Positions 36,528-47,266 of a DNA stretch of 64,000 nt are shown in pieces. Source of the DNA: Amylostereum areolatum (lineage: Eukaryota > Basidiomycota > Agaricomycetes > Russulales > Stereaceae); contig SAXG01000012.1 of assembly GCA_012932865.1 (NCBI GenBank), positions 682,001 to 746,000 of the forward strand. Direction: 5' to 3'. A program made the translations under genes and the position numbers. Each line of letters starts with the position of its first letter. Position 1 is the first letter of the stretch. The notes beneath the pieces are model-generated. The model was not told the DNA's origin, did not search any database, and saw only the letters and a list, made by a program, of their open reading frames with translations.

Positions 36528-36951
36528 GGATGTGCATGGCGTGGATGGGCCTGACCGCGAGGAGGGTGCGGGGAGGAGACATGTCGGGGAAGGAAGGAGA
36601 GAAAAGGAGAGGCGGGTTGAGACTGTCGGGCGAAAGAAAGTGGAGAAAGAGGTGTACAAGAAGGGGGGAATCGAGAAGCGAGGTGCTCAGGGTCAATGGA
36701 GTCGATGACCTTTGCGTCTTCAGCCCAGGCTTACTACTCTACTCCTTTGTACCGGTGCAATGGCATGCGCACATTTCGATATCCTCTAGCGGCGGAGGTC
36801 GTAGAGCCTCGAGGTGATGCGTGTTAGGTCACGTGGTATCTGATTCCGACGTACGAGGCCACGAGTCGTTCCTCACTTTGCTTTCCTTCAACACCCCCAG
36901 GTCCCCCACCCCCGAGAATTCACACAAGAGCACCCCCATCCACCTTTCTCC
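36528..36951. other. Intergenic, HAS1 3' end and TMEM33-family promoter
   Basis: 424 bp with a purine-rich (G/A) stretch at about 36540-36680. An open frame runs through it but shows no family match. Confidence 0.4.
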
Positions 36952-38097
36952 ATGGCTACCGCACAGGTATGATACTCTTCTTTCACTGCCGTATACTCGT
37001 GCTCATGGTCGTGTAGCACTACATATGGGCCGGCGGACACTTCATCCTTTTGATATCCGCCCTGCGGTACATTCTCGCATGGGCCATGTTCAAGAGCCCT
37101 TCCTCTTGGTGGTACAAAGGTACGCAACAGTATATTCTCCTCAACGTGTATGTTCACAGGGCGTTTTTAGCGAGTTTCACCGGAGCGCTGGCCAGCTACT
37201 GCGATCGTTTGCCAGTAAGTGTCTCCCGCTATCTCGCCTGGATGGACACGCCTGAGCATACTATGTCTCGTCTCTTAGGAAGTCGCTCGGTGTACGAACC
37301 CCCGATTTCTCTGAGAGTGTACGTGTTCGTTGACATCCCAGCAGGCACCTCAACCGAACGCTGCGTGGGCTCGTCGTGCCCTGGCTGACGAGGTAAGGTT
37401 GACGAACTTGGCTGCTCTGTAGTATTGTTGACTCATTTCGTAGAACATTCAATACTTCATCCTCGCCATATTCTGGTGGTCCTCGAGACCCGTTGCCGGT
37501 GCGACTTTCGTATGCATGTATCTGTGGCTTACTTAACATTCAATCATGAAACAGTTTCCCTTATTCCATACACGATATTTTCACTCTTCCATGCCTTGAC
37601 ATTCACGCGCACGACCTTGATGCCCCAGTTCCTTCCTCAGACCCCCCCGGCGACCGCTGGAGGTGCTCCGACGCCCCACCCGTTAGCCAAAAAACTGCAG
37701 GTCTGGGTTAAAGGTGCGTCATATCTTAGTACCTGAAATCTTGATTAACCGTCTGCACACGATAGCGAACTACGACACCGCTATGAGGGTGGTTGCGTAT
37801 GCCGAAATAATTATTCTCGCCCGCGTCGTCGTCGGCGCAATCACCTTCCAGAACTCGTTCATTACGCCCATCATCTTCGCGCATTTTGTGCGGATGCGTT
37901 ATTTCCAGTCCGCGTTCACCAAAGAGGCGGTTCACTGGGTCGTTAACAAGATCGATAACTTTGTCAACAAGCCCGAGGTGCCGCCTGTGGTGAAGCAGGG
38001 CTGGCAGACGGTGCAGGCTCTTGTCGGCCGTTGGACCGGGACGACGCTTCCCCAGCGCCCTGCGCAGGGTCAGCCTGCAGCTGCTGGCAGACGTTGA
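36952..38097 (+). CDS. TMEM33/Pom33/Tts1-family membrane protein
   Basis: Family members shape tubular ER and nuclear-envelope membranes and help nuclear pore distribution. Seen: MATAQ (15-nt exon), HYIWAGGHFILLISALRYIL, AWAMFKSPSSWWYK, ASFTGALASY, APQPNAAWARRALADE, NIQYFILAIFWWSSRPVAGA, FPLFHTIFSLFHALTFTRTT, ANYDTAMRVVAYAEIIILAR, TFQNSFITPIIFAHFVRMRY and a tail GQPAAAGRR. Several hydrophobic segments fit a multi-pass protein of about 270 residues. A surplus T at 37200 breaks the frame: without it the exon reads ALASYAIVCQKSLG and splices in phase to APQPN, as in the family. The model is therefore frame-broken at one base. Confidence 0.85.
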
Positions 38098-38479
38098 AGG
38101 AGGGGAAGGAGGGGGAGGGGATGTCTCGTGGTTCTTCCTATTCCAGCGAAATACGGGTCTGTTTGATGAATTGCTGTGTGGACACGGCTTCCAGTTGAAT
38201 AAGTTAGACAGGCCTCGTCAAGTTTTGTCAATATATTGTGTTTCTGTACGCTTACAAGTGTTAGGTATCCCAAAGAAAATGGAGGCCGGCTACGCACTAC
38301 GTTGACGTCATTGACGCCATTGTCTTTGGTTCCGTCATCGACAGTCCGAGTTAGTCCTCGTAGGGGGCCCGACTCAGGGTAACCAGGGTTGACTCTCTGG
38401 TCATCGTGGAGCATTCGTTTCTACATATAAGACTTTGGATAGCATCGAAGAAGTTGCTCACACCCACCCAACTCCTACC
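38098..38479. other. Intergenic
   Basis: 382 bp between the TMEM33-family stop and the next small gene. A G-rich run (GGAGGGGAAGGAGGGGGAGG) lies just after the stop. No gene seen. Confidence 0.4.
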
Positions 38480-38836
38480 ATGGCACCCACACTCCAGTCT
38501 GCCCTCAGCAACTTCACAGGCTCTGTGTATCATGTCGGCCTGTCGATTGTTCAGGCATTCGCCTCCCTCTTCGGCGCCTTCCTCGCATTCGGCCAAGCGT
38601 TGATCACCACCGTCTTGGACTGCCGGGCAGGCCGTTCTGAGGCTAGCCGTGGACCTCTTCCAAAGCGTGGCGGGTTTGATATTCGGTGCGTGTTCTCGCG
38701 TTCCGTATATTTGAAGGATGCGATTCTGAACGCGGCTTTTGCAGCCAATTTCTTCATCCTGTTGATACTCGGAGGAGGATATTATCTGTGGACGGCACGG
38801 GAAGAGCGCCGGGGTGGTCGCCGCATTACGAAGTAG
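38480..38836 (+). CDS. Small hydrophobic membrane protein, unknown function
   Basis: Not a named family to me. Seen: MAPTLQSALSNFTGSVYHVG, LSIVQAFASLFGAFLAFGQA and a C-terminal membrane segment ANFFILLILGGGYYLWTARE ending in RRGGRRITK. Two readings exist. Read straight through, the frame stays open for 118 residues but gives a hydrophilic middle. If a surplus T at 38621 is removed, the middle reads LDAGQAVLRLAVDLFQSVAG LIF and splices across a 59-nt GT-AG intron to ANFF, giving an evenly amphipathic/hydrophobic protein of about 98 residues. The second reading looks more natural. The stop lies 78 bp before Helitron-like copy 2. Confidence 0.6.
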   Translation: MAPTLQSALSNFTGSVYHVGLSIVQAFASLFGAFLAFGQALITTVLDCRAGRSEASRGPLPKRGGFDIRCVFSRSVYLKDAILNAAFAANFFILLILGGGYYLWTAREERRGGRRITK

Positions 38837-38914
38837 ATGTACACTGCACATGGACGATGGGAAGGAGAGATGCTTATATATGTACCCACCACGACTTGAA
38901 TGCATTTTTTGAAA

Positions 38915-40382
38915 CTAGCATAGACCCATGCATTGCACTCATTCAAGTAGCAAGGCTGTGGTGATTGTATTCAAATAAGCAACAAATAAGCATAACTAAG
39001 TACTAAGCATGAAGTGTAGAAGATTCAACTCGCAGTCCGATAGTAGGAAAACTGTAGCCGGGATGCCTAGAGGGGTTTGTGACGGTCCCAAATGCTCTCG
39101 CTCGTGTCGGGCTCTCTTGGCAATCTGCCATTTCGATAGCAGAGTGGGTTGTTCTGTTCCTTGAGGGTTCAGAGCTGGAGTCCTTGGGGGCGTAGGAAGC
39201 AAGTCGCTGAGGGCCGAGTAGGCCTGCGAATATGCAATGTCGATGAGGACATATCACCTGTGATATGGATAACAAAAGGATCAGTAAAGCCTTTACTATC
39301 ACATTGATTGATACTGTATGCACGTACCATCTATGAAAGCTCCGTTCGAGGCTTGCTGGTTGGTTGGGTTCTTGCATTATCGTGTCGCCTGTCGTTGATT
39401 CGGACGTGGACGACACAATACAATGCTGTTGCGGACCTTCAGGATCCTGAGGATGTCGTTGTGCTCGCACTCAAGACCGGCGGTGGCCAATGGCGTCAGC
39501 CGAGGAAAGCTGTAGACAACAATATAGTAAGCAAGGACATTGATCAGTTTGTTAAGGTCAGTCATACCTGGACGGCCGTGTTCTCGTTCGCTTGCGAGGA
39601 GGTTGAATGGGCACTGTTTCTGGGGGCTGCATCTTGGACGGAATCAGTGGACCTGCGTTCCTGCTCGGTGCACCATCCCAATGGCCAGCCAATGTCACCC
39701 CCAACTCGCATAGATTCTTCTGCACAAATAGTACATGTCAGTTCGTCTCGCAAGAGAGAAAGAAAATGCGCACATGATCCAGATGAATGCACCGAGATGC
39801 ACTGGATGCAGATGACAGGGTGTGCTGTACTGTGTCGTGTCGGGTCGTGTCGTGTCGTACATCACTCGAGCTCGGGACCACCACGCCTCATCCGAGCACC
39901 GAGGAAATTTCCCGAAAAATCTCTAGATATATAAATAAATCCAATCAGGGGGGGTGGGAGCGACGCGGTCATCGTGACCGAAGCGACAAAACACGTCCGT
40001 GTTGCTGCACAAACATTGCTTTGGAGGAAAATTGATTTGAATTTGTTTTCTGATATACAAAGTAAAAGGTATAAGTAGGGCTGTGCCATGGAGGCTACTT
40101 TGACGCTAACGGCGGTGCGTAGAGGTGCCATAGAGAGTGGGAAGGTATGACGGTGGCCAAGTACGTGGTGGAGGTCAAGACGAAGAGCGACGCGGCGACC
40201 CGGCCGACGCGCAAGCCTAGGATGACGCAAGCAGCCACGTGCATTTGTCAACGCGACCTGTCACGTGTCGCGTTACGATGACGTGGCTGTTGTCCCACAA
40301 CCAATCAGAAAGCTCACTTGTCTCGCGGTTTGTGTCGTGACGTGACGCAGCGCTCCACCGCGTCTCTCTTTGTATTAAAGGA
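38915..40382 (-). mobile_element. Helitron-like non-autonomous element, copy 2
   Basis: Inverted copy of 16739-18206, same length (1,468 bp), with no difference seen in the segments and translated frames I compared. Read on the minus strand it starts TCCTTTAATACAAAGAG after an A and ends ATGCTAG before a T, the same as copy 1, although the outer flanks differ. It sits between the small hydrophobic gene (stop 38836) and the CBS-PB1 gene (start 40503). Its 5' end is only 120 bp from that start, so it may supply promoter sequence. Confidence 0.7.
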
Positions 40383-40502
40383 TAAGGATTGGACTGTGGT
40401 TGGCTGAGGAGGCAGGGCGCGGTGATTGGCGGGCGGCGTGGCGGGGGCCAAAACGGAAGGGGCGTCCGCGGCTAAAACAGCCGCTTTGCATCACCAAGCT
40501 CG

Positions 40503-43012
40503 ATGTCACGAATACCAGTGCCCTCGACGTCTCCCTACCGTCCCCTCCACTCTCCGGAGCCCATTCCCTTTCCTGCAGAGCGCGCCGCGTCCCCTTCCCC
40601 GTCCCGCCCCGTTTCATTCCCTTCCAAAACCATGTCCTCAGTTTCCGGCCACGGCTCAGACAGAAAGAAGTTGAACAAGAGGGCCTTGGGCGACGAGGTC
40701 AGCTCTCCTTCTTCTCCCTCCATCCCCCTTTCCTTTTTCTCTCCTCTCTCCCTCTTGCTCGTTCTCGCTGTGCATGTTATCGGGTTTCCTCCGAAGACTC
40801 GTCACCCGAGCGCGAACACGGCTTTCGAGCACAACCCTCTCCCGTGTAAACTCCCCAGGCTTACATCCTCGTTAGGCCCTGCGCAAGAGGATTGAATCCG
40901 AGCTCTCTCGTAAACGTACCATCTCTACCACGCAATCCGGCAGTCGCAGGCGTGGAACGAAGTCGAATGTTGCCAAAGGCACGGTGGCTGCCCTCAAACC
41001 CAGCGCCGCCCTCACGGTCCCGGAGACCATCACTGTGGCTGAGGCCAGTCAGCTTTGCGCGGCGAAGAGGACCGACTGCGTTCTCGTTGTTGACGAAGAG
41101 GAGGGTTTGAGTGGTATCTTCACTGCTAAGGATTTGGCGTATCGCGTAAGAACCACTTTTCGTGTTTACGCACAGGTTTTCTTACACTCCGTCTAGGTCA
41201 CCGCGGACGGGGTTGACCCTCACACCACGACCGTCGCTCAAGTCATGACACGCAACCCGATGGTTACGCGCGATACGACGAGCGCGACCGAGGCTCTCCA
41301 ACTTATGGTGACACGGCACTTCCGTCACTTGGTGCGTTGCCTTCTGTCCCAAGGAGTGAGACACGAATCTTACCCGTTCGTTTCAGCCTGTTTGCAACGA
41401 GGAAGGCAACGTAGTCGGTCTCCTCGACATCACCAAAGTGTTCCACGAAGCCTTGGACAAGGTCGAGCGGAGCTCCTCTGCCTCGGAGAAGCTTTACTCT
41501 GCACTAGCGGGAGTTCAAACCGAGCTCGGGGCGGGTATGGCCGCCAACCCGCAAGCTGCTGCTATGCTTGCATACGTCGACGCACTCCGCGAAAAGACCG
41601 CTCTTCCAGACTTGACCACTATCATGGACTCCAGGACCCAACCCGCCACTGTCGGCCCCAAGGCGACGGTCCGCGAGGTCGCACGGCTCATGCGTGAGCG
41701 CCGCACGACCGCGGTTTGCGTTATGGAAGGCACCACCGGGATTGGGAACACTCCTCGTATCGCCGGCATCTTCACGAGCAAGGACGTCGTCTTACGTGTG
41801 ATAGCGGCCGGTTTGGATGCAAGCCGCTGCAGCGTCGTCCGTGTCATGACGCCCCATCCGGATACCGCTCCTCCGACGATGACTGTTCATGATGCTCTCA
41901 AAAAGATGCACAGTACGTTTGCTCTATCTCACGTTGGGATTCACCATGTTCATGGATTTTCTTCCAGTCGGCCATTACTTGAATCTCCCTGTTGTCGAGG
42001 CTGACGGGCGTCTCGTTGCCATCGTGGACGTCCTCAAATTGACGTACGCGACTCTTGAGCAGGTCAGCATCCGTTTTCTTTTCATTCCTTCCAGTTTACT
42101 AATCGCGCATGTTTGATCCTTAGATGAACAACATGTCTCAGGAAAGCGCCGGAGAGGCTGCCCAAGACACGGAAGGAGGGCCTATGTGGGGTCGATTCTT
42201 CGACTCCATCGGTGGACACGACGATACCGAGTCCGTTATGTCGGGCTCCCATGTCCCAACCGACTTGCACAATTCGTCGTTCAGTCTTTCCCACCTCCAA
42301 CACTCGCCCCACTCGGAGGTGCACCCCAACGATTCTGCCTCGGTTATGGATGACGATCAAGCGTCCGCTCTGGAGGGCTACCCTAGAACCAAGGGACTGA
42401 ACGTCCCTTCCATCGCAGGCCTCCCTGTCCCCGTTGACGACGGCACCTACGTTTTCAAGTTCCGTACGCCGAGTGGAAATACTCACCGTTTCCAAGCGAG
42501 GCACGACAACATCGAGAACCTCCACGACATCGTCTCAAATAAGCTGGCTGCGGACACGTTCTTCACCGATTTCACGCCCGCGCACGAGGACGACCTCATG
42601 CCAGACCCCTTGGACTTCCGTCTCGCATACACAGACGCGGATGGCGATACGGTGCTTATGACATCGGATGATGACGTCTCGGACTCGGTCAAGATTGCTC
42701 GTAACGCGGGCGTCGACCGTGTCGTACTTATTGTCCAAGGTGGCCGTGGTTGGGTGGAGGCTGGTTCCGGAAAGAGTGAAGCCAAGGCCAAGGAGGTGAC
42801 CGCCGCCGCCCAACAGGAGATAAAGGAAGTTGAGAAGGCCGAGGCGGTACTTGCCCGAAGGTGCCGCTTTTGCACCCCCGGTGCCGGTGCACGTTCCCGA
42901 CCACGACGACATCTTTGGGATTCCGAGGGACATGATTCTTCCCGCCAGCATCGGAGCTCTCGCGGTTGTCATCATCGGCGTCTTCACCATCTCTCGTCTC
43001 ACTGCGGATTAA
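40503..43012 (+). CDS. CBS- and PB1-domain protein with C-terminal membrane anchor (Mug70-like)
   Basis: Seen in order: Ser/Pro-rich N-terminus; basic helix ALRKRIESELSRKRT; CBS pairs (ITVAEASQLCAAKRTDCVLV, GIFTAKDLAYRV, VAQVMTRNPMVTRDTTSATE, GNVVGLLDITKVFHEALDKV; then ATVREVARLMRERRTTAVCV, GIFTSKDVVLRVIAAGLDAS, VRVMTPHPDTAPPTMTVHDA, LNLPVVEADGRLVAIVDVLK); a PB1 domain (YVFKFRTPSGNTHRFQARHD, DFRLAYTDADGDTVLMTSDD); and an anchor MILPASIGALAVVIIGVFTI ending SRLTAD. Known: S. pombe Mug70 shares this layout; CBS pairs often bind adenosyl ligands. A surplus T at 42851/42852 breaks the frame between the PB1 domain and the anchor. Start could also be 40632. Helitron-like copy 2 ends 120 bp upstream. 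Confidence 0.87.
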
Positions 43013-43323
43013 GCGGTTTGGTTATGGATTGGAGGGAGGGGTGAAGGGGAAGATACGATGCTGATGGTGGAGAAACGTAGCTTAATCGATGCGCATTGGC
43101 TTATTTTACACTTTTGAATGACCCTCACGACTAGAGTACGGTATGCGACGATGTGCCCTCTGGAGGGACATATGAATATGCTTCCGTGAAGAGAACGCGA
43201 CATCCGATCAATGCGACATATCGCGATCTCTATTTCACGTGATGAGATACCGGCGGCAAGTCCGATTCGACGATGATCGTGCACTCTTCCACCCTCCAGT
43301 CTTGCGCCCAAGCAGCGAACATC
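43013..43323. other. Intergenic, 311 bp
   Basis: Between the CBS-PB1 stop and the SGF11 start. No gene or repeat seen. Confidence 0.4.
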
Positions 43324-44883
43324 ATGGTCAAGTCGGAGAGAGACGAGGTCCTCGACGCATTGGTTCGGTTTCGTTTTCAGATCTCTTTCTCGTGTTTCTA
43401 AGTGTACCCTGCAGACGTCCAGGATCTTCTCGGCCATGCTCGACGACATCATCATGGATGTTGCTCTGCAGTCCCACCAGGAGGTGGCTCGAAGTCGAGC
43501 TGTCTGCGAGGTGTGCCACACAAGGTGCGTCTTGTGTCCTCAGAGGCTTCTCGTATATCTAATATATTTCTTCCTGTGTACAGATGTGCGCAACGTGGGT
43601 AATCCTTTCGGCGCATACGCTTGTATTGACCGGTCGAACTCCCACTTTCGCAGAACACGTCCCGGGCTCTTCATCTTCTGTAAATGGGCACTCTATATCT
43701 CGCGCCGGTACGCCTTCTGTGGAGGGAAAACCAAGTAGTCCGTCGAAGGATGGTACCACATATCTACCTTGCGTGAAATGTGACCGCCAGGTGTGTTTCC
43801 TTCGTTGCGCGCGCGTAGGGTACGCTGACGCGCGATGACCCCAGGTTGCGTCCAATCGCTACTGCACCACATCTTAGCGGGTGCATGAGCGTCGGAACGG
43901 GAACGCGGAAGGTCGCGCAGAGGGGTGCCACCGTCAGAAAGTGAGTCTTCTCCAGCGTTAGCCCCGTCCAATCCTGAAGTCTCTTGTACAAGGGTTCCGT
44001 CCGATGCGGGGCGTTCTGCCTCGCCGTTTTTAGGTTCGGAGAACGGGCATATATCGGATGAGCCTAGACCGCCACCGCCTCCCCCTAAACCCAAGGGCAG
44101 GCCGCCCAAAAATAAGCCGAGACGTAGGTTGTTTGGTGGGTGTATCTTGTCACTTATCTCATCGACGTTATAGCAAACGACGGGGAGGCCCTGATAAACC
44201 GGAAACGAGTGGGTAATCTCTTCTCGGTTAACCTATCTATGCTGAAGTGTGTGTGCTTCAGCCAGGATCCCCGCAGCTGTCTCCGCCCAAGAACACGAAA
44301 AAACAGAAGACGTCGGGTAAGTTCCACACTCCAGCTGTCGGTCAGTCGTTTCTGACCGCGCCGTGCCCAGCCTCGCCACTGTCGCGAGTCGCTTCCGAGA
44401 ACGGATCCTTGGCCGTAAGCTCTGAACCTGTATCCGAGTTATCTGTTCTCACGTTATGACTTGCGGCAGCCCATGACGCTCCCCCCCACCAATTCACAGT
44501 CCAAGGTCCCCTCGCGCCTCCGCGAGTCCTCAACCGCATCCTTTCTCGACCGTGAAGCGTCTGTCTCGTCTAAATCCCGATCCTCGTCTCCAGCCATCGC
44601 GGCCACGCCCTCCTCGGTTCACTCCACGGTCAGCACCAAATGGCTCTCTGCGAACGGCAAGGGCGCGAACTGGATCGTCTGGAGGAGCGAGGAACAAGAA
44701 CGTGGCGCCGAGGCTGCCGAGTCCGCCCAGGCCGCCCCCTCCCATCATCCGCCGACCGGAAACAGACTACCTCGTCGGTGAGCGTTCGTACGTTGCATCC
44801 CCTGTGTGGCAGAGGTTCTGACTGCGTGTTGAGATGTGGACGGGGACGAAACGGGATCGTCTACGGACACGGACGGCGACTAG
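43324..44883 (+). CDS. SGF11: SAGA deubiquitinase-module subunit Sgf11
   Basis: Sgf11 anchors the Ubp8 module to SAGA and its zinc finger touches the nucleosome acidic patch. Seen: MVKSERDEVLDALV joined to RIFSAMLDDIIMDVALQSHQ and EVARSRAVCEVCHTR; zinc finger YLPCVKCDRQ, VASNRY, APHLSGCM (C-x2-C...H-x3-C); then a long Ser/Pro-rich fungal tail with GRSASPFLGSENGHISDE and an acidic end DVDGDETGSSTDTDGD. A surplus T at 43863 breaks the frame inside the finger, between ASNRY and APHLSGC; read literally it gives NRYCTTS-stop. Removing that one base restores the finger exactly. No alternative GT-AG intron fixes it. Either an assembly error or a truncated protein. Confidence 0.85.
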
Positions 44884-45202
44884 CCCCTTCCCTATTTCTT
44901 TTCGGTTCATTTGGATCCTTGGGCGGGCGCGAAGCCTCCCCCCGCTTGCTATGCCATTGCCATCTGTATATCTTCGCACTCATCTCGTGTTGTCCTGCTA
45001 TCATCGCTGCGGTTGTATCATCTATACGGAGTATACGTTACATGCTATATTATAATGGAACAGTACTGGCCCTGCATCGGAAGTTGTTCACTGCGAGAAT
45101 GGGACCATTGTCCGGAACTTGCAATCGGTGTTCTGACTTGAACGACATGTTCTGACATCACCACGACTTCGACAGGCGTTCCAAACTTGGTTCTCGACCG
45201 CC
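44884..45202. other. Intergenic, 319 bp
   Basis: Between SGF11 and the second PTH2 gene. A short AT-rich part near 45030-45060 is the only visible feature. Confidence 0.4.
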
Positions 45203-46262
45203 ATGACGTCTTCTGTGGCCGTCTACAAAGGTGAGCAGTACTGCACATCTAGGACCGACGCCACATTCACTGTCCTCAACGATGAACGGTCCTGACTCGG
45301 GCGCCTGACATTTGAATTCCAGACACCGCACTCGCGGTTTCACTCGCGGTCGGTGGCGCATCCCTCGGGTACTGGCTCGCAAACGGGCCTCTTGCAGCGC
45401 GTAAACCCCCCGCCAATGCGAGTGCCGCTCCTGCTGCAGACGATCCCGCCCTTGAGAGCGACAGCGATTCAGAAGCCGAGGTGGGCGAGGACCTGGCCAG
45501 CGTCCAGCCCGGGACGCTGGAGGAGTGCAAGCTTGTACGCATTACATGGCGTGCTCTGACACATGCTCAAGGTGCTGTAGGTGCTCGTCGTCAGGAGCGA
45601 CCTGGGAATGTCCGCGGGAAAGATAGCGGCACAGTAAGCACTATTTCTCGAGAGTTCACTGCGGTGCGAGCGTTGACTGTGTTCTGGTAGATGTTCGTGA
45701 GTGCATGTTAGACAGACTGCTGCACGGGCGATTTGCTCATCGGTCTCGCAGTCCATGCGACGTTAGCTTGCTACAAGGCTCTTCGAAAAAGCAATCCCAA
45801 GGTAAGCGAACGGATTGTGTGGGCGTGAAAGGACCCTGAATGACGAGCGAGTTCATAGCTCTTGAAACATTGGGAGCGAACGGGGTGTGGAATAGTGTCC
45901 TTCGGCATGTTCGCGCGGCTGACGTCGGGTGCTGCAGACAAACCAAAATAGCGCTCCGGTGCGACAGCGAAGACGAGCTGCTGCTGCTGCAGGCGCAAGC
46001 GCAGAGCCTCAACCTGTGTGCGCGATCGATACAAGATGCGTGCGTTCGGACGTGGTGTTTTTCGATATTGATTTGGGAGGCTGAAAGCGGTGTGTATTAT
46101 TATGTACAGGGGACGAACGCAGATCGCGGCAGGTTCTCGTACGGTGCTCGGAGTGGGGCCTGGTCAGTTTTTTTTGCTGAGGCTGTGGACGAGATTCTGA
46201 CGATGAGATCAGGACCAGCTCGGTTGGTGAATCAAGTGACGGGAAAATTGAGGTTGTTGTAG
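45203..46262 (+). CDS. PTH2: Peptidyl-tRNA hydrolase 2, paralogue B (membrane-anchored)
   Basis: Seen: MTSSVAVYK, anchor ALAVSLAVGGASLGYWLA, acidic linker ALESDSDSEAEVGED, VLVVRSDLGMSAGKIAA, HATLACYKALRKSNPK, TKIALRCDSEDELLLLQAQA, LNLCARSIQDA, GRTQIAAGSRTVLGVGPGP, ARLVNQVTGKLRLL. As in paralogue A, the conserved QCSH motif would be split by a 6-nt microexon (ATGTTC, 45691-45696). The following acceptor (CAG at 45749-45751) is then followed by a surplus T at 45752 that shifts phase; without it the motif is exactly QCSH. The protein differs clearly from paralogue A (different anchor and linker), so this is an old duplication. Confidence 0.85.
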
Positions 46263-46557
46263 GCGTCCCTATGACGGCGCGGGGAGCGGGGAACCCTAGA
46301 AATTTCGAGTCGAGGTGGAGGGTGCGTTGGGCAGATGGCCGGATGGGAAGAGAGGGACGATAAGAGAGAAGAGAAGGGATACGATATTGTCGCGATGGAA
46401 ATGATACAGGTTGCGAGTGGGTGTGGGGTACTACGAGAAGACTGATACATGCGGGGAAGGATACAGATCTAAGAGAGATGAAAAGACGGCAGGCGACGAC
46501 GGAGACGGAGAGGTAGTGTGGAGCCGAGATGAAAGCCAGGAACGAAGCTAGGCGAAG

Positions 46558-46830
46558 CTAGGGACGAGATGGGGAGGAGAGAGCGGCGCTGGAGGAGGCG
46601 GCGGCGGCGGCTTGTTCCTTTGCTTGAACGAAGGAGGTGAGGAGGGCGATGAAGATGGTTACGGGGACGAAGAGGGCGACTGCGAAAGCGAAAAGGATGA
46701 TGGCTATGTTGAAATACAGGCACGGAAAGGGTAAAGGGATGTTGAGGGGTCGAGTGGAGGTGGAGTTGGGGGAGAGTACCTTTGCGGGAGAGACGGTATT
46801 CGCGAGGGTTGTTGAACGGGTAGCGGACAT
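46558..46830 (-). CDS. Candidate small membrane protein, unknown
   Basis: A 90-residue frame from an ATG: MSATRSTTLANTVSPAKV, then one strong hydrophobic segment YFNIAIILFAFAVALFVPVT and IFIALLTSFVQAK, then an Ala/Ser-rich tail. A GT donor-like site follows SPAK, so the real protein may be spliced. Support is the coherent membrane segment only; no family recognised. Confidence 0.4.
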   Translation of the reverse strand: MSATRSTTLANTVSPAKVLSPNSTSTRPLNIPLPFPCLYFNIAIILFAFAVALFVPVTIFIALLTSFVQAKEQAAAAASSSAALSSPSRP

Positions 46831-47266
46831 GAGGGAGGGCGGGAAGGGGGGAAGGGGGAGGGTGTTGTACGAGGGGAAGGAAGGAGACGGAAGGACGAAA
46901 GTGTGCGTAGAAAGAGGTGAGCTGAGATGGAACTAGAGAGCGAGGGGGAGAACAGGACGCGAGTTGGGCAGAGTCAGAATCCGTGGCCATGTTCAAGTTG
47001 AAGTCGAAGCAGATGGAGGTGGAACTGGCACGAGGCCAAGAGGTCGGTCAGGAACAATGAGCTCCGTCGGGGAGATGTCCCAAAACGGCAACGGGCGGCG
47101 TGGCGCGGCCGGAAGTCGGCCAGTCAAGAAGGGGCGGGATACGGGGGAAGGAGAGGGACATACTTTCGCCGCTCGTTCGACTCGTTGACTCTGTTCAGCT
47201 TTCCGTCCCTCCCACTCCTTCGCCCTCTCCCTCTCGCCCTCTCAGGCAGGTCCTACTCCCTCTCCC
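46831..47266. other. Intergenic between divergent small membrane ORF and UPF0658 gene
   Basis: 436 bp, G/A-rich on the plus strand around 46830-47000 and pyrimidine-rich just before the UPF0658 start (47200-47260), a common look for a fungal core promoter. Confidence 0.4.

Noticed and set aside
38914..40383. Terminal inverted-repeat (DNA transposon) or solo-LTR explanation for the duplicated 1.47 kb
   Set aside because: The ends share no inverted repeat, do not begin TG/end CA, and the flanks show no target-site duplication in either copy.
42830..43520. Programmed frameshift site shared by the extra-T genes
   Set aside because: The surplus T falls at different codon positions, once before a donor site and once just after an acceptor, so no common slippery codon exists; error or mutation is simpler.
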